Assembly (NCBI RefSeq): GCF_000308475.2
Contig: NZ_BAFT02000107.1
Location: 1 to 64,000 of the forward strand
Length of the DNA: 64,000 bases
DNA from: Nocardia brasiliensis NBRC 14402
GTDB lineage: Bacteria > Actinomycetota > Actinomycetes > Mycobacteriales > Mycobacteriaceae
Reading direction: 5' to 3'
Below the pieces are notes generated by a model. That model did not search any database, was not told where the DNA came from, and saw only the letters and a list, made by a program, of their open reading frames with translations. Positions 51,932 to 60,584 of the stretch are shown here, piece by piece. The first letter of the stretch is position 1, and each line of letters begins with the position of its first letter. The translations under genes and the position numbers were made by a program.

Positions 51932-53308
51932 TCATGCATCGGCTCCTGATGGGTGCGGCTCGCTGCTCGTCGAGTACGCCAGCTCGGTGAAGAGCCGCCG
52001 GTTGAACTCGATGAGTCGAGCGTAGTTCACCCGGGAAAGGCGTTCGTCGGTTCCGTGGATCGAGGCCAGATCGCGTTCTTCCAGCACGATGGGGGCGAAG
52101 TTGCAGCGGGTCGCGGCCAGGTCGTGATAGTGCCGGGAGTCGGTGGCGCCGGGCACGATGCCGGTGGTGATCACCGTTCCTGGGACGATGGCCTGCGCGA
52201 TCTCGGCGATGAGGCCGAACGCGGCACCCGGGGTGGCGTGCACCGTCGGCTCCGAGCACACCCCTTCCGTTTCGATCCGGACACCGCTGTCGCGCACCAC
52301 CTTCCGGCAGTGCGCGAGCACCGAGGCGACGGAATCGCCGGGCAGGATGCGGAAATTCACGAACGCCTCGGCGTGCTGAGGGAGCACGTTCGATTTCACG
52401 CCGCCCCGGATCACAGTGGGCGCGGTGGTGGTGCGCACCAGGGCCTCGGTCTGCGGCCGCGCCGCCATCACGCGGGTGACCAACGGCGCGACCAGATCGG
52501 CGAGGCGCAGCAGTTGCCTGCGCGGTGCGGGCATGACCGTGCGCACCCGGGCGAGCATGTCGGCGGTGACCGGGGTCATCCGCAGCGGCATCGGATGGTC
52601 CTGGATGCGGGCGACCGCCCGGGCGATCCGCCCGACCGCCGTTTGCTTACCGGGCATGGACGAGTGCCCGCCCCGTTCGGTGACCGAAAGCCGTACCGTC
52701 GCATAGCCTTTCTCGCCCACCATGATCGTGGCGACCGGTGGTTCGATGCGGTCGGCGACGCCGGTGGTGATCATGCCGCCCTCGTCCAGCAGCAGGTTCG
52801 CGGACACGCCTTGCGCGCGCAGGCGCTGCGCCATGTGCATCGCGCCCGTATCGCCGAAGACTTCCTCGTCGTGCCCGAACGCCAGAAAGATGGTGTGCCG
52901 CGGGCGGATTCCGGCCGCGAGGGCGGCCTCTACCGCCTCCAGGATGGCGAGCAACCTGCTCTTGTCGTCGATCGCGCCACGGCCCCAGATGAATTCGTCG
53001 TCGACGACGCCCGCGAAGGGCGGATGCGTCCAGCGCTGCGGATCGTCGACCGGCACCACGTCCTGGTGGGCGAGCAGAATCGCCTCGACCTGATCGGGCT
53101 CCACCCCCGCCCACCGGTAGAGCCTGCTGTGCCCGAACCGCTCCAACTCGAGTTCCGCGTGCACCCGGGGGAAGGATTGCTCGAGGTGTGCGGAGAGCCG
53201 GTCGAAAGCCGCGTCGTCGATATCGTCCGGATCGTCGGTGGACACGGTGACGCAGCGCAATGCGGCCGCAAGGCGCTCGGCGGTGCGATCGTCGACCGGC
53301 TCGGTCAT
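51932..53308 (-). CDS. M20-family metallopeptidase (carboxypeptidase/dipeptidase-like)
   Basis: ATG 53308 gives 458 residues. Metal-binding residues are in LLAHQDVVPVDDPQRW and GRGAIDDKSRLLAILEAVEA, catalytic Glu in FGHDEEVFGDTG, and the C-terminal RHYHDLAATRCNFAPIVLEE. The dimerisation domain (about 200-310) is present. It resembles vertebrate-type PM20D1/carboxypeptidase S proteins rather than ArgE. It overlaps the CocE-type gene by 4 bp (ATGA), forming an operon with it. Confidence 0.9.
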   Translation of the reverse strand: MTEPVDDRTAERLAAALRCVTVSTDDPDDIDDAAFDRLSAHLEQSFPRVHAELELERFGHSRLYRWAGVEPDQVEAILLAHQDVVPVDDPQRWTHPPFAGVVDDEFIWGRGAIDDKSRLLAILEAVEAALAAGIRPRHTIFLAFGHDEEVFGDTGAMHMAQRLRAQGVSANLLLDEGGMITTGVADRIEPPVATIMVGEKGYATVRLSVTERGGHSSMPGKQTAVGRIARAVARIQDHPMPLRMTPVTADMLARVRTVMPAPRRQLLRLADLVAPLVTRVMAARPQTEALVRTTTAPTVIRGGVKSNVLPQHAEAFVNFRILPGDSVASVLAHCRKVVRDSGVRIETEGVCSEPTVHATPGAAFGLIAEIAQAIVPGTVITTGIVPGATDSRHYHDLAATRCNFAPIVLEERDLASIHGTDERLSRVNYARLIEFNRRLFTELAYSTSSEPHPSGADA

Positions 53309-54975
53309 CGGTCGCCGCTGCGGTTCGGCAAATTCATGGACACCGTTGCATTGTTCAACACGCCGGGCCCCAGCGGGATGGTCTTCTCGTTTCGCCACTT
53401 CACGATGCCCTCGGTGAGACCACCCGGCAAGTCGGCCACGCGCGCACCGGTGAGCATCGGCAACTCGACCCGGGCCTTGGTCACGGTGACCGTGGCGAGC
53501 GCCGGAGTGTGCGACCAGACGTCGTCGACCACGTCGGTGACCCGCACACCGATGCGATGACCGGCCGCGATCGGCCAATCCTGGCCGAGCAGGCGGACTT
53601 CGGCGGTGCCGTCGCCGACCGGCGCGATACCGCGGGTGATCACGGTGGCCAGGTTGTCCGGGGCGATGTCGTATAGCTCGACCGCGACCGTGGCGGCCGC
53701 GGGGCCGTCGAGTTGCAGTGTCGCGGTCGGAATTCCGGACAAATGCTGGGCTTGGGCCAACGGCTCTGAGACAGACCAGAGTTCGCGGTCGGGCCCTGGC
53801 ACCAACCCGCGGTCGGTGTAGCTGCCTGCGCGCAGATCCACCGGCACACGGGCGGCATCGGCCGGCGGCCAGGCGGTTTCGGCGCGCCAGCGACCGTCGA
53901 ACTGCCCGACCGTGATTCGCGGACCGGGGATCTCGACATCGCGGCCCGCCACATGCTTGTCGAAGAAGGCCAGCAGTTCGGTGTCGAAATGCGGTGTGCC
54001 GCATTTCTCGTGGCAGGTGCGGTGACCCCATTGACCGAACCAGGCACGGTGCGCGCCGGGCCCGAGGCCGTTCCACAGATCGAAAACGCGATAGGCGCGG
54101 GTGTTGTAGTCGACGAAACCCTGCCCGAGGAACAACGGAATGGTGTTGCCGCGCAACGGCCCGACCAGATCACGATCGCGCCAGAATGCCGAATTGCCGT
54201 CGTGATTGCCGGTCTCGGCGAGATATTGCTGATAGCACTGCATCGGCAATTGCGCGGCGGCGGCCTGATATTCGGGCGAATCTTCCGGGCGGCCCGGCGT
54301 CGACGCGATCAACAGATGTTCCAGGCCGGCGAAATCGGCTGGGCGCACCCCGCTCTCGGTGACCGGCTTGCCGGAGAACTTCCACGACACGCCCTGCATG
54401 TACAGGTACGAGTACGGATCGACCACCGGCTCGAAGGACGCGACGGCGGCGAGCCCCTTCGGCTTCGTCGCCAGACCCATCAAACCGGTCCAGCCCTCGT
54501 ACGAGGTGCCGAACATGCCGACCTTGCCGGTGGACCACGGCTGATTCGCCGACCACTCCACCGCGGTCGCGACATCCGAGCGTTCACCGGGGCCGCCGAA
54601 ATCGGGGCAGCCCGCCGAGCCGCCGAAACCGCGCAGGTCGACGATCACGTAGGTGTAGCCGGCGCGCAGGAACATGTCCGCTTGCAGGTTCTCGGTGGAC
54701 GGTCCGCCGGTCAATCGCGGTTCGCTCAGATACGCCAGGTGCGCGCGGTACGGGCTCACGGTGAGGATGACCGGCGTGCGGACATCGTCGGCGAGACCGT
54801 CCGGTCGCAGGACGTCCGCGTGCAGGCGGGTGCCGTCGGGGGCGTCGATGAACGCTTGCTTCCACTGGAACGGCACGCCCAACGGCTCCGCCGCGGCGGT
54901 CACCGGGATGGCCGGGGCCAGCAGAAGCAGCAACCCGCACAGGGCGCGCAGCAGCACACGTCGTTCGCTCACCAT
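53305..54975 (-). CDS. CocE/NonD-family exported hydrolase (X-Pro dipeptidyl-peptidase-like)
   Basis: A 556-residue protein with an N-terminal signal peptide (LLRALCGLLLLLAPAIPVTA). The alpha/beta domain has FIDAPDGTRLHADVLRPDG, the elbow GMFGTSYEGWTGLMGLA, and the C-terminal galactose-binding-like jelly roll (GTAEVRLLGQDWPIAAGHRI, RVTDVVDDVWSHTP). The charge relay Asp/His lie in QGFVDYNTRAYRVFD and HRTCHEKCGT-like segments. Family members act on acyl-proline peptides or cocaine-like esters. It precedes the M20 gene; both may process exported peptides. Confidence 0.85.
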   Translation of the reverse strand: MVSERRVLLRALCGLLLLLAPAIPVTAAAEPLGVPFQWKQAFIDAPDGTRLHADVLRPDGLADDVRTPVILTVSPYRAHLAYLSEPRLTGGPSTENLQADMFLRAGYTYVIVDLRGFGGSAGCPDFGGPGERSDVATAVEWSANQPWSTGKVGMFGTSYEGWTGLMGLATKPKGLAAVASFEPVVDPYSYLYMQGVSWKFSGKPVTESGVRPADFAGLEHLLIASTPGRPEDSPEYQAAAAQLPMQCYQQYLAETGNHDGNSAFWRDRDLVGPLRGNTIPLFLGQGFVDYNTRAYRVFDLWNGLGPGAHRAWFGQWGHRTCHEKCGTPHFDTELLAFFDKHVAGRDVEIPGPRITVGQFDGRWRAETAWPPADAARVPVDLRAGSYTDRGLVPGPDRELWSVSEPLAQAQHLSGIPTATLQLDGPAAATVAVELYDIAPDNLATVITRGIAPVGDGTAEVRLLGQDWPIAAGHRIGVRVTDVVDDVWSHTPALATVTVTKARVELPMLTGARVADLPGGLTEGIVKWRNEKTIPLGPGVLNNATVSMNLPNRSGDR

Positions 54976-55122
54976 AGGACTATCGAGTGTGCCCGGACGA
55001 CCGTCCAGACCCTGGAACCGGGGTAGCAGATCAGCGGATCGCCGGACGAATGTCGCCGGTCGTCGCCGACTCGCCGGGCGAACGCCATCCGATGTTCACT
55101 GCGACCCGCCAGCATTGGCGCT

Positions 55123-56085
55123 ATGGCGGAACGCGTCGAAGCGCTGGACGGGACGCCGATCGATGCGGCCGCGGTGGGGACGATCACGCTCGCGCTGGTG
55201 GCCGCGCTGCTGTTCGCGGTGTCTGCGGCGCTGCAGCAAGGCGCCGCGCGCGCAGCCGCGACCGCGGATCCGCAGGGACGGTTTCTGGTGATCGCCGGCA
55301 TCGCCCGGCGGCTGCTCACCGATCGGCGCTGGCTGGCCGGGCAGGGCGCGAACGTGGCGGGGTTCGTCGTGCACGCGGTGGCGCTGCGGCTCGGGGCGAT
55401 CGCGGTGGTGCAGTCCCTGCTGGTGGTGCAACTGCTGTTCGCGTTGCCGTTCGCGGCGGCGCGGCGCAGGCGGCCGCTGCTGCGGCGGGACTGGGCCGGG
55501 ACGGTTTTCGTGTGCGCCGGGCTGATCCTGCTGGTCGGGCAGAGCGCGTCCAGCCACACCGAGTTGCGGCCCGAACTGTTGCCGACGGCCGGTGCCGGAG
55601 TGTTCCTCGTGATCGTCACGCTGATCGCGCTCTCTCGCCTGACCCGCGCCACCCAGGTGCGTTCGGCGCTGGTCGCCGTCGCGGCGGGTTGCTGTTTCGC
55701 CACCACGGCCGTCCTGGTGGTCATCGCCACCACCGCACTGCCGGGCCTGAGCTGGGCGCTGCTCGGCATCCCGATCTCCACCGGTCTGGGCGGACTGCTC
55801 ACGCAGGAGGCCTATGCTCGCGGCTCGCTGCCTACCGCGCTCACCGCGATGACCATCACCGACCCGGTCCTCAGCTATACCGCGGGCGTCACCCTGTTCG
55901 CCGCCGTCCACCCCCGTGCGGTGCCACTGCTGCTCGCGGCCGTCCTGGTGATCACCGGCATCACCCTGCTCGCGAACTCGCCCACCCTGCACGACGAACG
56001 GGTCGACGGCGTGCCCACGAAACGAGTGCGGGCGTCCAGCGACGGGGAGCGCGCGCAGCGGGTGGTTTCGGACGTGGTCGCGTAG
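55123..56085 (+). CDS. DMT-superfamily (EamA-like) transporter
   Basis: A 320-residue membrane protein with about nine or ten TM helices: ITLALVAALLFAVSAALQQG, VAGFVVHAVALRLGAIAVVQ, SLLVVQLLFALPFAAARRRR, AGTVFVCAGLILLVGQSAS, and later helices to LLLAAVLVITGITLLANSP. The tandem-repeat EamA layout is visible but degenerate. The C-terminal 40 residues are basic and cytoplasmic. It faces away from the hydrolase operon; transported substrate unknown. Confidence 0.8.
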   Translation: MAERVEALDGTPIDAAAVGTITLALVAALLFAVSAALQQGAARAAATADPQGRFLVIAGIARRLLTDRRWLAGQGANVAGFVVHAVALRLGAIAVVQSLLVVQLLFALPFAAARRRRPLLRRDWAGTVFVCAGLILLVGQSASSHTELRPELLPTAGAGVFLVIVTLIALSRLTRATQVRSALVAVAAGCCFATTAVLVVIATTALPGLSWALLGIPISTGLGGLLTQEAYARGSLPTALTAMTITDPVLSYTAGVTLFAAVHPRAVPLLLAAVLVITGITLLANSPTLHDERVDGVPTKRVRASSDGERAQRVVSDVVA

Positions 56086-56248
56086 GCAGCGCCGTGGCCG
56101 CTGGGGTCAGGGTGTGGCGGGGGTGCCGCTGGGGTGAGAGTGGGGCGGGGACGCCCTTGGAGACTGCACGGGCGGGCGGATCTGCACCCTCTCGAGGGGA
56201 TTCGCGCGCTGGTGAGGCGGAGCCCGAGATGCGGTGCGGCGGTTGGGG

Positions 56249-57349
56249 TCAGGCGGCTTCGTAGTCGGCGTAGAGGGCGAGCATGCCTGCGACAGTGGCG
56301 GACCAGGGGAAGCGTTCCGCCGCACGGCGGGCGGCGCGGCGGCGTTGCGGGGCGGGGACCGTCAGAAGGGCCCGGACGCCTGCCGCGAGGCCGTGCGGGG
56401 AGCCGTCGGAGACGATGCCGGAACCGGCGGCACCCACGAGTTCACCCGCGGCGCCTTCGTCGGGGACCACCACGGGAGTGCCGCAGGCCAGCGCCTCCAG
56501 CACCGCGAGCCCGAAAGTCTCGGCGGGGGAGGGGAATATCGCGATGTCGGCCTCCGCGACCAAGCGTGCCATCGCGACGCGATCGGTGAGGTGACCGTGG
56601 AAGAGCACCGGCAGCCCGGCGGCCAGGCGTTCCAGCCGGTGCCGCAGCGGGCCGTCACCGAGCACAGTCAGCTCGCAGCGCAAACCGGAATCGACCAGCA
56701 CGCGCACCGCTTCGATGGCGCGTTCGGCGCACTTCTCCTTGGACAACCTGCTCACCAGCACTAGGCGCACCGATTCGCCGGTGGTGCAGGATGTTTCGGT
56801 CGCGGGACGAAAAGTGCTCAGATCGACCCCGAGCGGGACGCGCCGCACGTTGGTCGCGCCGATGCGAGCGAACTCCGCCGTCGCGAAACTCGAAGTGACC
56901 ACCACTTTTTCGGCGCGCACGCAGAGGCGGCGATTGGCCAGGTCAGCGGCCGTGGCCAGGGGGAACCCGGGTGGGACACGGGTGCGCAGGATGGCGTCGA
57001 TGCGTTCATGGGAGAACAACACGAGCGGCACCCCGGTGCCGCGCGCCCACGGCGCCAGCCACCGCACGCTCAGCTTGTCACTGCATTCGAGTACGTCCGG
57101 GTGCAGCAGGTCGAGAATCGGGCGGGTCCGGCGCGCGGTCAGCACGTGGTAGCCGCCCGCGCCGAACTTCGGGCTGCGCACCGTGATTCGCCGCCCCGAC
57201 GCCGTCGCCTCGTCTCCGTCGGCGGGCCCCGGCACCACGAGCACTCGCTCGTGCCCGGTCGCCAGATAGCCCCGCCCGATCTCGTCCAAGCAGGTCCGCA
57301 ATCCGCCCGAGGCCGGCGTATAGAAGTTCGCGATCTGCACGATGCGCAT
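56249..57349 (-). CDS. GT4-family glycosyltransferase
   Basis: A 366-residue GT-B enzyme. N-terminal RIVQIANFYTPASGGLRTCL is typical of PimB-like mannosyltransferases; the donor-binding C-terminal domain shows LVLVSRLSKEKCAERAIEAV, PVLFHGHLTDRVAMARLVAE and the EX7E motif in PSPAETFGLAVLEALACGTP. It likely adds mannose or glucose to a lipid or polysaccharide acceptor. Its start overlaps the DUF2334 gene stop by 1 bp, indicating coupled translation. Confidence 0.88.
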   Translation of the reverse strand: MRIVQIANFYTPASGGLRTCLDEIGRGYLATGHERVLVVPGPADGDEATASGRRITVRSPKFGAGGYHVLTARRTRPILDLLHPDVLECSDKLSVRWLAPWARGTGVPLVLFSHERIDAILRTRVPPGFPLATAADLANRRLCVRAEKVVVTSSFATAEFARIGATNVRRVPLGVDLSTFRPATETSCTTGESVRLVLVSRLSKEKCAERAIEAVRVLVDSGLRCELTVLGDGPLRHRLERLAAGLPVLFHGHLTDRVAMARLVAEADIAIFPSPAETFGLAVLEALACGTPVVVPDEGAAGELVGAAGSGIVSDGSPHGLAAGVRALLTVPAPQRRRAARRAAERFPWSATVAGMLALYADYEAA

Positions 57350-58089
57350 CAGGAGGCCGCCGCTTCGATCAGCTCGGCGTACGTGGTGGGGCGCGCGCCG
57401 GCGCTGAGGGCGGCGTCGATGGCGCGCAGGGTGGCCGCGCGCAGGCCGGGATGGTGCAGGTCGTCGGGGTGCAGGGCGAGCCGGACGAGCCCGCCGTTGC
57501 GCGCGTTGCGCCGGGCGAAGGTTTGCAGCATGGCGGCGCCGAAGCGTTCGGACCAGCCGCCGCCGGGCCGGTGCGAGAGGGCGAAGCCGCGCTGGCGTCG
57601 GCCGGTGCGCAGGTCCTTCGCGCCGAAGTGATCGGTGGTGTGGGTGAAGCCCGCTGCGCGCAAAGCCTGTTCGGCGGCGGGCGAGGCCAGCCACCCGGGT
57701 GGGGTGAAACCCGTTGTGGACAGCCCTGATTCGGCCATCACGGCGGTGGCGTCGCGGAGCTTGGCCGCCGCCTGGCCGTGGTCGAGCGCGGCGAACTCGG
57801 CCGCGCCGCGGGCCACCGCGCGCCCGAGCGTCCGACGCGGCCACCCGCCCTCGGGTCCGGCGCGATGCGACCACCCGTGCACCATGATCTCGTCCCCCCG
57901 TGCCCGGCGTTCCCGCAGGAAGCCCGCATACTCCGGCTGCCGCGCCAGCGACGCGCCACGCCACGGCCCGGGTATCACCAGCAGCGATACCGGGATCCCG
58001 AACCCGTCGGCATCCGCGCACCACCGCGCCGTCTCCGCCGCACTCGCGGGTGCGACGTCATGGACGCTCACCACCAACCGCGCACACAC
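57349..58089 (-). CDS. DUF2334 polysaccharide deacetylase-like protein
   Basis: GTG 58089 (a TTG at 58098 is an alternative) gives about 246 residues. The NodB-like fold shows LVVSVHDVAPASAAETARW, RGDEIMVHGWSHRAG (His pair and Asp), GFTPPGWLASPAAEQALRAA, FTHTTDHFGAKD and the C-terminal VRLALHPDDLHHPG. DUF2334 proteins are metal-dependent deacetylase relatives, often beside glycosyltransferases, as here. Deacetylation of a sugar on the product of the GT4 enzyme is plausible but not shown. Confidence 0.82.
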   Translation of the reverse strand: MCARLVVSVHDVAPASAAETARWCADADGFGIPVSLLVIPGPWRGASLARQPEYAGFLRERRARGDEIMVHGWSHRAGPEGGWPRRTLGRAVARGAAEFAALDHGQAAAKLRDATAVMAESGLSTTGFTPPGWLASPAAEQALRAAGFTHTTDHFGAKDLRTGRRQRGFALSHRPGGGWSERFGAAMLQTFARRNARNGGLVRLALHPDDLHHPGLRAATLRAIDAALSAGARPTTYAELIEAAAS

Positions 58090-58376
58090 GCACCGCAAGC
58101 TAACACCGCCCGGTTGCCACCAGCTGAACAGCAGCGTGCCGCTGCCCGACGAATCAGCACCCCGCCCCGATTTCGCGCGTTGCCGCGGTTTGCCCGCGCC
58201 CGTTTCCGCGTGTCGAAGCGGATGCGAAAGGGTCTCCGAGTAACTACCGCGGACCGGTAAAGGGTCATTCGGTTTGGCTATGATGTGGGTGAAGTGTCCG
58301 GGGTCGCAAGACAATTCGCCTGGTGTCTCAGGCAGGGCGGCGTATGATCGGGCCAGTGCGAGCGCCCGGGGGAAAA

Positions 58377-58826
58377 ATGAACGAGCCGGTGACCGCGGAC
58401 TGGGAACAGTTCGTTCAAGCGCTGGCGCAATGTCTGTCCGAACTTCCCTCCCGGGCCACGTTGATCATCGCCGCACCGGGAAATCGGTACGTGCAGTTCA
58501 TGCAATACGACATCAAATTGTCGGCGGAGCTCGCCGGTAACCACTATCTGGCGCAACCCATTCCGGATGCCGCCGCGGCGGAATTACGGGAACTCGGCTG
58601 GAATGAGCCGATGCTGCGGCGCGAAGTCGATAATTGGACCAAGACCCTGTTCTGGCCCCTTTCGCTGAGCAGCCTGGTCGAGTTCGCGCGGTCGGTCGCC
58701 ATCGGGTTCCGCGACGCGCTCGGCGTGGCGACGCCGGTGGAGTTACGGGCCATGGGGTGGACCGAGGCTTCCGGTAATCTGGATCTCACCGTGCTGGGCT
58801 CGATGGCCCGGCGCGGCTGGAACTGA
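58377..58826 (+). CDS. TY-Chap-like small protein (type III chaperone-fold)
   Basis: ATG 58377 with GGGGGAAAA upstream gives 149 residues. Segment ATLIIAAPGNRYVQFMQYDI followed by LSAELAGNHYLAQP is the pattern of the TY-Chap/chaperone-like domain found in actinobacteria; the C-terminus (VEFARSVAIGFRDALGVATP) is helical. The family is mostly linked to secretion or toxin systems but is uncharacterised in Nocardia. No secretion gene is nearby. Confidence 0.6.
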   Translation: MNEPVTADWEQFVQALAQCLSELPSRATLIIAAPGNRYVQFMQYDIKLSAELAGNHYLAQPIPDAAAAELRELGWNEPMLRREVDNWTKTLFWPLSLSSLVEFARSVAIGFRDALGVATPVELRAMGWTEASGNLDLTVLGSMARRGWN

Positions 58827-58990
58827 CCCGCGCCGCGCGGGACTGCCGTCGGCGGGTGCATCCCGGCGTCGGCCGCGGCCGGTGAGAAAAGCGCGCCTCG
58901 GCCCGGCGGTGATGGGCCGACGCACCGGGAATCGACGGCCTGGGACAGGCGTGGCGAAATCGGCGCGACGTGGGCACTATCCTGAGTGAC

Positions 58991-59725
58991 ATGGCAGCAG
59001 GTAAGCCCACCAAGGAAGCGAAGGCCGCGGCGAAAGCGGCCCGCAAGCAGCAGTCGAAAGAGCGCAGGCAGCAGCTCTGGCAGGCGTTCCAGATGCAGCG
59101 CAAGGAAGACAAGCTGCTGCTGCCGCTGATGATCGGCGCGCTGCTCGGCATCACCGCGATCTTCCTGGTGATCGGCCTGATCTTCGGGCTGACGTGGCTG
59201 CTCGTCCCGTTCGGCGTGGTGCTGGGCGCGCTGGCCGCGTTCATCATCTTCGGCCGCCGGGTGCAGAAGAGCGTGTACGGCAAGGCGGAGGGTCAGGCGG
59301 GCGCCGCGGCCTGGGTGCTGGACAACCTGCAGGGCAAGTGGCGGGTGACCAACGGCATCGCCGCGACCACCCAGCTCGACGCGGTGCACCGGGTGATCGG
59401 CCTGCCCGGCGTGGTGCTGGTCGCCGAGGGCTCCCCGCAGCGGGTGAAATCGCTGTTGGCGCAGGAGAAGAAGCGCACCGCGCGGCTCATCGGCGACACC
59501 CCGATCTACGACGTCGTCATCGGCAACGACGAGGGACAGGTGCCGCTCAAGGAGTTGCAGCGTTACCTGACCAAGCTGCCCCGGAACATCGACACCAAGC
59601 GGATGGACCTGATCGAGGGACGCCTGTCCGCCCTCAGCTCCCGCACCGGCCCGGCCATGCCGAAGGGCCCGATGCCCGCCGGCGCCAAGATGCGCGGTGT
59701 GCAGCGCACCATCCGCAGGCGCTGA
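58991..59725 (+). CDS. DUF4191 membrane protein (Rv2219 type)
   Basis: ATG 58991 gives 244 residues. A Lys/Ala-rich N-terminus (GKPTKEAKAAAKAARKQQSK) is followed by two TM helices (about 45-65 and 70-90) and a soluble domain with VLDNLQGKWRVTNGIAATTQ, GLPGVVLVAEGSPQRVKSLL and a basic Pro/Gly-rich tail. Function unknown; conserved next to the RDD gene and glnA1 in mycobacteria. It converges with the RDD gene over a strong bidirectional terminator. Confidence 0.9.
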   Translation: MAAGKPTKEAKAAAKAARKQQSKERRQQLWQAFQMQRKEDKLLLPLMIGALLGITAIFLVIGLIFGLTWLLVPFGVVLGALAAFIIFGRRVQKSVYGKAEGQAGAAAWVLDNLQGKWRVTNGIAATTQLDAVHRVIGLPGVVLVAEGSPQRVKSLLAQEKKRTARLIGDTPIYDVVIGNDEGQVPLKELQRYLTKLPRNIDTKRMDLIEGRLSALSSRTGPAMPKGPMPAGAKMRGVQRTIRRR

Positions 59726-59732
59726 AACTCGC

Positions 59733-59780
59733 ACACCGCGGGCCCGTACCTCTCTCGAGAGGTGCGGGCCCGCGGTGTTT
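59733..59780. terminator. Bidirectional intrinsic terminator between DUF4191 and RDD genes
   Basis: ACACCGCGGGCCCG pairs with CGGGCCCGCGGTGT, extended by ACCTCTC/GAGAGGT to a 22-bp stem with a tiny loop, followed by TTT on the plus strand. It serves two convergent genes and is followed directly by an R2 palindrome. Confidence 0.85.
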
Positions 59781-59783
59781 CGA

Positions 59784-59838
59784 GATCAAGGGGAACTGGT
59801 GGCGGCGGGCTCTCGGCCGATGCCGCCACCAGTTCCCC
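59784..59838. repeat. Palindromic intergenic repeat, family R2, copy 2
   Basis: Perfect 17-bp arms GGGGAACTGGTGGCGGC and GCCGCCACCAGTTCCCC surround a 15-nt loop; the flank GATCAAGG matches GATCAGG of copy 1 at 14.0 kb. Both copies lie at convergent gene ends, so a terminator-like role or repeat spread into such sites is possible. Confidence 0.75.
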
Positions 59839-59846
59839 CTCGGCGC

Positions 59847-60302
59847 TCAGCGTGAGTGGACGAGCGCGGTCCCGGTCGCGCGATCGTGCATGCCACGCCC
59901 GTCGGAGTCGGTGAAGAGGGCGGGCACCACGAAGACCAGCAGGGCCTGGCGGGCCAGCGCGCGGACGATGCCGACGGGGACGGGCGCGTCGATCCGGACG
60001 GTGCGCAGGCGCAAGAAGTATTGACCGGGGGTGAACCCGAACATGGTCACCGCCCCCACCCCGATCACGAACCACACCAGCAGCGTGAGGCTGGAAGCCG
60101 ACCCGCCGCGCATGATGATCGCGGCGATGCCGAGGGCGATGAGCCAGTCGACGAACAGCGCGGCGATCCGGCGGGCCATGCCGGACAGTGATCCGGCGCC
60201 GGACTTCGGCAGGCCCAATTCTTTGCCGGGGAACTCGGGGTTTGCCTGGTCGCCGGAACCCTCCGAAGGGCCGGAGAGCCACGATCCCGTCATGCGTGCC
60301 AT
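59847..60302 (-). CDS. RDD-family membrane protein
   Basis: ATG 60302 gives 151 residues. RDD signature: SGMARRIAALFVDWLIALGI (Arg and Asp in the first TM), a second TM (LTLLVWFVIGVGAVTMFGFT), PGQYFLRLRTVRID and a C-terminal TM (ARQALLVFVVPALF) ending DSDGRGMHDRATGTALV. RDD proteins may act as small transporters or envelope factors. Same position as Rv2219A, next to glnA1. Confidence 0.88.
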   Translation of the reverse strand: MARMTGSWLSGPSEGSGDQANPEFPGKELGLPKSGAGSLSGMARRIAALFVDWLIALGIAAIIMRGGSASSLTLLVWFVIGVGAVTMFGFTPGQYFLRLRTVRIDAPVPVGIVRALARQALLVFVVPALFTDSDGRGMHDRATGTALVHSR

Positions 60303-60470
60303 GCCCCCACAATATGCGGGCCCGACCGGCCGACCGGCGCCGGAGCGCTGACGAGCCGGGAATGCAGGCCCGGCATAAGAGGAGTTCACGTCGGCGCCGG
60401 CCTGCGCGGATGGCAGGATTACCATGCTGGTGGCGCCCGGGTGGGCCGGGTCACCTGGCCAGCGGCACGT

Positions 60471-60508
60471 GTAACACTGGCGAAACACAGCCTTGACTGC
60501 GGGGAAAC
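60471..60508 (+). promoter_or_regulatory. GlnR binding box upstream of glnA
   Basis: The sequence fits the actinobacterial GlnR consensus exactly in spacing: GTAAC-n6-GAAAC-n6-TTGAC-n6-GAAAC, 77 bp before the glnA start. GlnR activates or represses nitrogen genes by binding two such a/b half-site pairs. Nitrogen control of glnA1 is therefore expected; it is not shown here directly. Confidence 0.8.
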
Positions 60509-60584
60509 ACCGCGTCCATACCGTCTGGACGCGACGAACCCATGCAATCGACACTGGCTGGGAACCGATCCGTAAGGAGAACAA

